From positions 186,001 to 250,000 of the forward strand of contig QCBJ01000001.1 in NCBI GenBank assembly GCA_003281645.1: 64,000 nucleotides of DNA, in the 5' to 3' direction. Each line of letters begins with the position of its first letter. Within the stretch, counting starts at the first letter, position 1. The translations under genes were made by a program, and so were the position numbers. This stretch comes from Prochlorococcus sp. AG-347-G20 (lineage in GTDB: Bacteria; Cyanobacteriota; Cyanobacteriia; PCC-6307; Cyanobiaceae). Below the pieces are notes generated by a model. The model ran no database searches. It had not been told where the DNA came from and saw only the letters and a program-made list of their open reading frames with translations. Shown in pieces: positions 58,797-64,000 of this stretch.

Positions 58797-59039
58797 GTGA
58801 CAAGTCCTACTACTAATAAAGAACCTCTTAAAAAGGATTCTCCTGAAGTTGAAGAGCCTAAAAAAAAGAATAATTTTTTTAGATCTACCTACGATGAGCT
58901 TAAACTTGTCGTGTGGCCTAACAAACAACAACTTTTTAGCGAATCAGTAGCAGTTATAATTATGGTATCTTTTTCTGCTGCAGCCATTGCTTCTGTTAGT
59001 AGATTCTATGGGTGGGCAGCCTCGCAAATTTTTGGTTGA
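58797..59039 (+). CDS. secE: Protein translocase subunit SecE
   Basis: A small subunit of the SecYEG channel. The 80-residue protein has a charged N-terminus and one C-terminal membrane helix (about 50-72), with the conserved FRSTYDELKLVVWPNKQQ just before it. The start is GTG. It opens the secE-nusG-rplK-rplA group, the standard bacterial order. Confidence 0.95.
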   Translation: MTSPTTNKEPLKKDSPEVEEPKKKNNFFRSTYDELKLVVWPNKQQLFSESVAVIIMVSFSAAAIASVSRFYGWAASQIFG

Positions 59040-59090
59040 ATTATCTCCCTAATATCCATTTATAAAGATCTTAATTAAGCTTCCAGAAAA

Positions 59091-59702
59091 ATGAGTAATG
59101 AATTAACTACAAACCTTGCTTCTTCAAAAGCAAATACAAGCATCGCAAGATGGTATGCAGTTCAAGTAGCATCAAGCTGTGAAAAAAAAGTAAAAGCGAC
59201 TCTTGAGCAGAGATCAGTAACTTTAGGTGTTAATAATAGAATCATTGAAATTGAAATTCCCCAAACTCCAGGAATTAAATTAAAAAAAGATGGAAGCAGA
59301 CAAACTACTGAAGAAAAAGTTTTCCCAGGTTATGTCCTCGTAAGAATGATTTTGGATGAAGATACAATGATGGCTGTTAAAAGTACTCCTAATGTAATTA
59401 ACTTTGTCGGTGCTGAAGACGGTAGAGGCAGCGGAAGATCGCGAGGTCATATCAAACCTCGACCATTATCAAGACAAGAAGTTAATAGAATCTTTAAGCG
59501 CGCATCAGAGAAAAAAGCTGTAATCAAGTTAGATATTGAAGAAAAAGATAGAATCATTGTAACTAGCGGTCCATTCAAGGATTTCCAGGGAGAAGTTATA
59601 GAAGTTTCCGGAGAAAGAAATAAATTAAAAGCATTACTTTCAATATTTGGGCGCGAGACTCCTGTAGAATTAGAATTCTCCCAAATCAATAAACAAAATT
59701 AA
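59091..59702 (+). CDS. nusG: Transcription termination/antitermination protein NusG
   Basis: An RNA polymerase elongation factor that couples transcription to translation. The 203-residue protein has the NGN domain (RWYAVQVASSCEKKVKATLE near residue 20, KVFPGYVLVRMILDED near 75) and the KOW domain (VTSGPFKDFQGEVIEV near 158). It precedes rplK by 67 bases. Confidence 0.97.
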   Translation: MSNELTTNLASSKANTSIARWYAVQVASSCEKKVKATLEQRSVTLGVNNRIIEIEIPQTPGIKLKKDGSRQTTEEKVFPGYVLVRMILDEDTMMAVKSTPNVINFVGAEDGRGSGRSRGHIKPRPLSRQEVNRIFKRASEKKAVIKLDIEEKDRIIVTSGPFKDFQGEVIEVSGERNKLKALLSIFGRETPVELEFSQINKQN

Positions 59703-59769
59703 TTTCTAATTGTTCTTGTTTATCGAGTAAAATTATGATTTTCTACTTCAGCTTAAATTTTCTAATCTA

Positions 59770-60195
59770 ATGGCAAAAAAAATTGTTGCAGTTATCAAGC
59801 TTGCTCTACAAGCAGGCAAAGCAAATCCTGCTCCTCCTGTAGGCCCAGCTTTAGGACAACATGGTGTCAATATCATGGCATTTTGCAAAGAATACAACGC
59901 AAGGACACAAGATAAAGCAGGTTTTGTAATTCCAGTCGAGATTTCTGTTTTTGAAGATAGAAGCTTTACTTTTATCACAAAAACGCCTCCTGCTTCCGTT
60001 TTAATAACAAAAGCAGCTGGTATAGAGAAAGGAGCAGGTGAATCCGCAAAAGGCTCTGTTGGGAATATAAGTAAAGCTCAATTAGAAGAAATAGCCAAAA
60101 CTAAGCTTCCTGATCTAAACTGTTCTAGTGTTGAATCAGCAATGAAAGTAATTGAGGGTACTGCTCGTAATATGGGCGTCTCTATCACTGATTGA
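59770..60195 (+). CDS. rplK: 50S ribosomal protein L11
   Basis: Forms the GTPase-associated centre with 23S rRNA. The 141 residues are of normal length, with [20 protein letters not shown] near residue 16 and the C-terminal rRNA-binding domain ([20 protein letters not shown]). It is followed by rplA after 66 bases. Confidence 0.98.
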   Translation: MAKKIVAVIKLALQAGKANPAPPVGPALGQHGVNIMAFCKEYNARTQDKAGFVIPVEISVFEDRSFTFITKTPPASVLITKAAGIEKGAGESAKGSVGNISKAQLEEIAKTKLPDLNCSSVESAMKVIEGTARNMGVSITD

Positions 60196-60261
60196 GTTCA
60201 GTACAAAATTTCTCACTATTTAGGGGAGGTTAGTTAATAACCGTTTGCACCCAACATTATT

Positions 60262-60969
60262 ATGAAAAAACTATCCAAAAGAATGGCGGCTCTATCAACA
60301 AAGATAGAAGATCGCATTTACGCACCACTTGAAGCTCTTAGTATTATCAAGGAAAATGCTAATGCAAAATTTGATGAAACTATTGAAGCACATATACGTT
60401 TAGGTATTGATCCAAAATATACTGATCAACAATTAAGGACTACTGTTGCATTGCCACATGGTACTGGCCAAAGCATCAAAATTGCAGTAATTACAAGTGG
60501 TGAGAATGTATCGAAAGCTAAGGCTGCTGGTGCAGATTTATTTGGAGAAGAAGACCTAGTGGAAAGCATCAATAAAGGAAATATGGAGTTTGATCTACTT
60601 ATTGCAACTCCAGATATGATGCCAAAGGTTGCAAAATTAGGGAGAGTTTTAGGACCTAGAGGTTTAATGCCTAATCCTAAAGCTGGTACAGTAACTAATG
60701 ACATTGCTAATGCAATAAAAGAATTCAAAGCTGGTAAGCTCGAATTTAGAGCAGATAAGGCTGGAATCGTTCATGTCCGCTTTGGAAAAGCAAGTTTCAC
60801 AAAAGAGGCTCTATTTGATAACTTAAAAACCTTACAAGAATCAATTGATAAAAATAAACCAAGTGGAGCTAAGGGAAAGTATTGGAAAACTTTTTATGTA
60901 ACTTCAACAATGGGGCCTTCAGTTCAAGTTGACATAAATGCTGTACAAGATTACCAACCTGAAGGTTAA
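60262..60969 (+). CDS. rplA: 50S ribosomal protein L1
   Basis: The L1-stalk protein, also a translational repressor of its own operon in many bacteria. The 235-residue protein has [15 protein letters not shown] near residue 63, [18 protein letters not shown] near 128 and [20 protein letters not shown] near the end. The upstream spacer contains GGTTA-GTTAA-TAACC, a small hairpin 20 bases before the ATG that could be an L1 site, though this is weakly supported. Confidence 0.97.
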   Translation: MKKLSKRMAALSTKIEDRIYAPLEALSIIKENANAKFDETIEAHIRLGIDPKYTDQQLRTTVALPHGTGQSIKIAVITSGENVSKAKAAGADLFGEEDLVESINKGNMEFDLLIATPDMMPKVAKLGRVLGPRGLMPNPKAGTVTNDIANAIKEFKAGKLEFRADKAGIVHVRFGKASFTKEALFDNLKTLQESIDKNKPSGAKGKYWKTFYVTSTMGPSVQVDINAVQDYQPEG

Positions 60970-61013
60970 CGCTTTGTAGTATAATTTAAAGTGCAATAAT
61001 ACGGCCAAAGAAA

Positions 61014-61120
61014 GTAGGTTAATTTAGTTATTCTAAATTTTTAATTCCTACCGAGGACTCGTCTTAAATTATTTCTTTTTGGATCTAATAAAAGCGGCCT
61101 CTTTAAAAGGACTTTGCCGC
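61014..61120 (+). promoter_or_regulatory. Probable L10 leader of rplJ-rplL
   Basis: The spacer between rplA and rplJ folds into two clear hairpins. The first pairs GTAGG (61014-61018) with CCTAC (61047-61051) and has an inner perfect stem AATTTAG/CTAAATT. The second pairs GCGGC (61094-61098) with GCCGC (61116-61120). Bacterial rplJL operons are usually controlled by L10 binding to such a leader; that function is inferred. No T tract follows the second hairpin. Confidence 0.6.
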
Positions 61121-61159
61121 ATTTCCTGCTCTCCCTAAATTACGATCCAAAAAACATCA

Positions 61160-61687
61160 ATGGGCCGAACACTAGAGAATAAGCAACAAATCGTTACTGA
61201 GATTAAATCTCTATTAAACGACTCGGAAATGGCTGTAGTTCTTGACTATAAAGGTTTAACTATCAAAGAGATGTCAGATTTGCGATCTAGATTGCAAACA
61301 ACTAACGGCATTTGCAAAGTTACTAAAAATTCATTAATGCGTAAAGCTATTGATGGAGATAGTAATTGGAACGATCTTGAATCTTTACTGACCGGAACAA
61401 ATGCTTTTGTCTTAATCAAAGAAGATGTTGGTGGTGCTGTAAAAGCTATCCAATCTTTTCAAAAAGACACCAAAAAATCCGAAACCAAAGGAGCTTTATT
61501 TGAAGGCAGACTTCTAAGCGATTCTGAAATAAAAGAAATTGCAAGTCTTCCATCTAAAGAAGTATTGATGGCAAAAATTGCTGGCGCTCTTAATGGCGTT
61601 GCAACAAAAATTGCGATCTCTATTAATGAAGTACCTTCTGGACTTGCTAGATCACTTCAACAACATTCTGAAAAATCAGAATCCTAA
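61160..61687 (+). CDS. rplJ: 50S ribosomal protein L10
   Basis: Anchors the L7/L12 stalk on the ribosome. The 175-residue protein begins [20 protein letters not shown] and has [19 protein letters not shown] and [15 protein letters not shown] segments. The C-terminal helix that binds L12 dimers is complete. The rplL gene follows after 27 bases. A folded leader precedes the gene. Confidence 0.97.
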   Translation: MGRTLENKQQIVTEIKSLLNDSEMAVVLDYKGLTIKEMSDLRSRLQTTNGICKVTKNSLMRKAIDGDSNWNDLESLLTGTNAFVLIKEDVGGAVKAIQSFQKDTKKSETKGALFEGRLLSDSEIKEIASLPSKEVLMAKIAGALNGVATKIAISINEVPSGLARSLQQHSEKSES

Positions 61688-61714
61688 ATTCAAAACCTAA
61701 TTAACTTTAAGAAA

Positions 61715-62110
61715 ATGTCCGCAAAAACTGAAGAAATTCTTGAATCATTAAAATCTCTATCACTTTTAGAAGCATCGGAGCTTGTAAAGCAAATTGAAGA
61801 AGCTTTTGGTGTATCTGCTGCAGCTTCTGCAGGTGTAGTTATGGCAGCTCCAGGAGCAGCTGGCGGTGACGCAGATGGTGGCGCTGCTGAAGAAAAAACT
61901 GAATTTGATGTAGTTCTTGAAAGCTTTGATGCAGCTGCAAAAATCAAAGTACTTAAGGTTGTAAGAAATGCAACTGGTCTAGGTCTTGGCGATGCAAAAG
62001 CACTTGTTGAATCTGCACCAAAAACAGTAAAAGAAGGAATTGCCAAGGCAGATGCTGAATCTTTAAAGAAAGAGATTGAAGAAGCTGGCGGTAAAGTTAC
62101 ACTTAAATAA
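61715..62110 (+). CDS. rplL: 50S ribosomal protein L7/L12
   Basis: The acidic stalk protein that recruits translational GTPases. The 131-residue protein has the N-terminal dimerisation helices ([20 protein letters not shown]), an Ala/Gly/Asp-rich hinge (about 44-62) and the C-terminal domain with [20 protein letters not shown]. Codon use is less AT-biased than in neighbours, as expected for a highly expressed gene. Confidence 0.98.
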
Positions 62111-62124
62111 GAGTACATTTTTTC

Positions 62125-62149
62125 AAGCCGATAACCTTAATATCGGCTT
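62125..62149. repeat. Hairpin between rplL and rnhA
   Basis: AAGCCGATA pairs perfectly with TATCGGCTT around a seven-base loop, ending nine bases before the rnhA ATG. A run of six Ts lies on its 5' side and a run of five As on its 3' side, so it has no T tract in the right place for a standard terminator on either strand. It may slow readthrough into rnhA or protect the upstream mRNA 3' end. Confidence 0.5.
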
Positions 62150-62157
62150 CAAAAATT

Positions 62158-62886
62158 ATGAATAGTGATAGTATTGCGATTGAAGCCGCAACCGATGGAG
62201 CCTGCAGTGGTAATCCAGGGCCAGGTGGTTGGGGCGGTTTAATAATTTTTGAAGATAACAGCGAATTAGAAATAGGTGGTTTCGAGCAAAATACTACTAA
62301 TAATAGAATGGAACTCACTGCGGCTATAAAAACTCTTGAGAAATTAAAAACCTACAAATTAAAAGAGAACTTTAAACTAAGAACTGATAGTAAATATGTA
62401 ATAGAGGGTTATACAAAATGGATTATTAATTGGAAGAAGAATGGATGGAAAACAAGTTCAGGGAAACCAGTTCAAAATCTTGATCTATGGCAAAAAATTG
62501 ATCAATTAAGAATTAATGGCCTAATAATGGAATATGTTAAAGGTCATAGCGGGGATAAACAAAATGATAGGGTTGATAAAATTGCAACTAATTACAGCAA
62601 AGGTATATCTTTAGAAAGTAACTTAAAAAAAATAGAATCCTCAGTTGACTTTTTTGAAAAAAATGCACCTGTAGAAATTCAGGAATTATTTTCCCGCAAT
62701 GAATTAATTCAAAAATTTGCAGAAAAAAAGTACCTGTTAAGTTCACCTGAACTAGAAACCTTATTAGGTGATGAAAACCACTTAAAGATAAAACAATATT
62801 CACTTTTTGAATGGCGTAATTGGAGATTGATTCCTAAAGATAAAAAATATTGGATAATAGAAAAAAAGAAGCTTAATTTTTTATGA
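62158..62886 (+). CDS. rnhA: Ribonuclease HI with C-terminal extension
   Basis: Removes RNA from RNA-DNA hybrids. The RNase HI domain (about 1-150) has all catalytic residues: D in [17 protein letters not shown] in [13 protein letters not shown] in [15 protein letters not shown], and NDRVDKIA with the histidine loop VKGHSGD before it. The protein has 242 residues, about 90 more than E. coli RNase HI. The extension (about 165-242, with [20 protein letters not shown] and [12 protein letters not shown]) is a type I know only from picocyanobacteria. Its stop overlaps pyrD by four bases. Confidence 0.93.
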   Translation: MNSDSIAIEAATDGACSGNPGPGGWGGLIIFEDNSELEIGGFEQNTTNNRMELTAAIKTLEKLKTYKLKENFKLRTDSKYVIEGYTKWIINWKKNGWKTSSGKPVQNLDLWQKIDQLRINGLIMEYVKGHSGDKQNDRVDKIATNYSKGISLESNLKKIESSVDFFEKNAPVEIQELFSRNELIQKFAEKKYLLSSPELETLLGDENHLKIKQYSLFEWRNWRLIPKDKKYWIIEKKKLNFL

Positions 62887-64000
62887 ATGATAAGAAGGGG
62901 GGATTTAAAAATCTTTATAAAAACTTGATTACCCCTGTATTAAAAAAAGACTCTGGAATTGATGCAGAATACTTAACAAATTTATCTCTTAGTCTCCTGT
63001 CATTCAGTTCAAGAAAATATAATTGGCCTATAGTATCTTCTATCTTAAAAAATCTAAATGAAGAATTTTCTGTAGTTGATAAAAGGTTAACTCAGAACAT
63101 ATGTGGAATAAATTTTTGTAATCCAATTGGTTTAGCTGCGGGTTTTGACAAAAATGGAAATGCCGCAAATATATGGAAAGATTTTGGTTTTGGATTTGCT
63201 GAGCTTGGTACAGTAACAAAATTTGCTCAGGATGGAAATCCCAAACCAAGATTATTTAGATTGGCAGAAGAAGAAGCAGCATTAAATAGAATGGGTTTCA
63301 ATAATAATGGTGCTGAAAATCTAGTTAAAAACTTTGTCGAACAAGGTATTGAGTTTAAAAAAAACAGGGAGAATATTTGTTTAGGGATAAATTTCGGGAA
63401 GTCAAAAATTACAGGTTTATCTCAAGCAAAAGATGATTATTTAACTTCTCTAAAATTATTAATTCCATATTGTGATTACGCAGCAATAAACGTTAGTTCT
63501 CCAAATACTGAAGGACTAAGAAAATTACAAGATCCAATTCTTCTAAAAGAACTTCTTAGAGAAATTAAAAACTTACCTAATTGTCCACCATTATTTGTAA
63601 AAATTGCGCCAGATTTAGGCCTTAAAGATATTGAAGATATTTGCCAATTAATAATCGAGGAAAACATCGATGGAATAATTGCTACAAACACCAGCATTGA
63701 TAGATTAGGTCTTGAAAATAGAAAGATCAGGCAAACTGGATTATTACTCTCTCAAGAGAATGGAGGATTAAGTGGGAGGCCTCTCCAAAAAAAAGCAAAT
63801 CAAATAATAAAACATATACATAATATTGATAAAAAGATTATTTTAATTGGGGTTGGTGGAATAGATAGTCCTAAGTCAGCTTGGGAAAGAATTTGTTCTG
63901 GAGCATCATTAATTCAACTTTATACAGGATGGATATATAAGGGTCCACAATTAGTACCAGATATACTTGAGGGAATTATAAAGCAACTCAATAACCATCA
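62883..64000 (+). CDS. pyrD: Dihydroorotate dehydrogenase (quinone), class 2 (3' end cut off)
   Basis: Membrane-associated enzyme that oxidises dihydroorotate to orotate with quinone as acceptor. The first 372 codons are present and the frame is still open at the right edge. The product begins [20 protein letters not shown], then has [37 protein letters not shown] and a stretch [14 protein letters not shown] with the catalytic serine, all typical of class 2 enzymes. A hydrophobic N-terminal helix is weak. Start codon ATG overlaps the rnhA stop (ATGA). Confidence 0.95.
   Translation, partial: MNDKKGGFKNLYKNLITPVLKKDSGIDAEYLTNLSLSLLSFSSRKYNWPIVSSILKNLNEEFSVVDKRLTQNICGINFCNPIGLAAGFDKNGNAANIWKDFGFGFAELGTVTKFAQDGNPKPRLFRLAEEEAALNRMGFNNNGAENLVKNFVEQGIEFKKNRENICLGINFGKSKITGLSQAKDDYLTSLKLLIPYCDYAAINVSSPNTEGLRKLQDPILLKELLREIKNLPNCPPLFVKIAPDLGLKDIEDICQLIIEENIDGIIATNTSIDRLGLENRKIRQTGLLLSQENGGLSGRPLQKKANQIIKHIHNIDKKIILIGVGGIDSPKSAWERICSGASLIQLYTGWIYKGPQLVPDILEGIIKQLNNH

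Noticed and set aside
61690-62118. Long open frame antisense to rplL
   Set aside because: It mirrors the Ala/Gly/Glu-rich L7/L12 coding sequence; the resulting Ser/Ala/Pro protein is low-complexity and has no family resemblance.
62125-62149. Calling the rplL-rnhA hairpin an intrinsic terminator
   Set aside because: The T run is on the wrong side of the stem for either strand.

Overview
The window is a 64 kb stretch of a very AT-rich, gene-dense genome of a marine picocyanobacterium, almost certainly a high-light-adapted Prochlorococcus. The evidence is the photosystem II genes psbA, psbO, psbH, psbI and psbN, the cyanobacterial regulator NtcA, a compact SulP/SbtA/SbtB bicarbonate-uptake cassette, beta-carotene hydroxylase CrtR, ThyX in the deoxynucleotide pathway, many short genes of cyanobacteria-only families (DUF3181, DUF3146, DUF3084, DUF3177, DUF2555, DUF3769, Ycf20, Ycf66), and very short intergenic spacers. 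It reads as core chromosome. I see no insertion sequence, prophage, CRISPR array or genomic island, and no stretch above 300 bases lacks a gene.

Layout. 1-7.5 kb: end of purH, then a minus-strand block (DoxX protein, ispH, ammonium transporter amt1, sfsA), murJ, and two small cyanobacterial genes. 7.5-12.3 kb: tRNA-Arg, then the tight run glyA-cinA-leuC-leuD. 12.3-18.1 kb: an LptD-like outer-membrane protein, psbI/psbN opposite psbH, pth, and a minus-strand run ending in ntcA. 18.3-23.9 kb: a corrinoid-adenosyltransferase-like gene with dcd and thyX, then txlA, glmM, trmB and two hypothetical genes. 23.9-31.3 kb: ileS, ycf66-like, tRNA-Leu, crtR, gatC, mpg, pyrB, ycf20. 31.5-40.1 kb: a DUF2555 gene with coaBC, psbO, sat, ftsH, an aldolase, aroC, psbA. 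40.3-48.0 kb: a 42-codon reading frame, an aspartoacylase-like gene, a GST, CP12, obgE, mutS2, a VOC protein, hemB. 48.2-52.2 kb: the bicarbonate-uptake operon facing a thioredoxin-reductase-like flavoprotein. 52.4-58.7 kb: a UbiB-family kinase, eno and a ClpB-type disaggregase. 58.8-64 kb: secE-nusG-rplK-rplA-rplJ-rplL, then rnhA and a truncated pyrD.

How the parts connect. Nitrogen control is visible at ntcA (an NtcA-type promoter in front of its own gene) and at amt1 (a perfect GTA-N8-TAC box). Carbon supply and its control are represented by the SulP-type transporter, SbtA, its PII-like partner SbtB, and CP12. dCTP deaminase, ThyX and the corrinoid-adenosyltransferase-like gene form a probable deoxynucleotide operon.

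No large unknown system is present. The points most worth a second look are: a ClpB protein whose first AAA+ ring lacks both arginine fingers; a thioredoxin-reductase-like protein without the NADPH-binding motifs; the corrinoid-adenosyltransferase-like protein without a Walker A lysine; crtR and mpg, which have no ATG, GTG or TTG at their beginnings; the hairpin-rich leaders of amt1 and psbA; and a 15-bp inverted repeat between eno and clpB.
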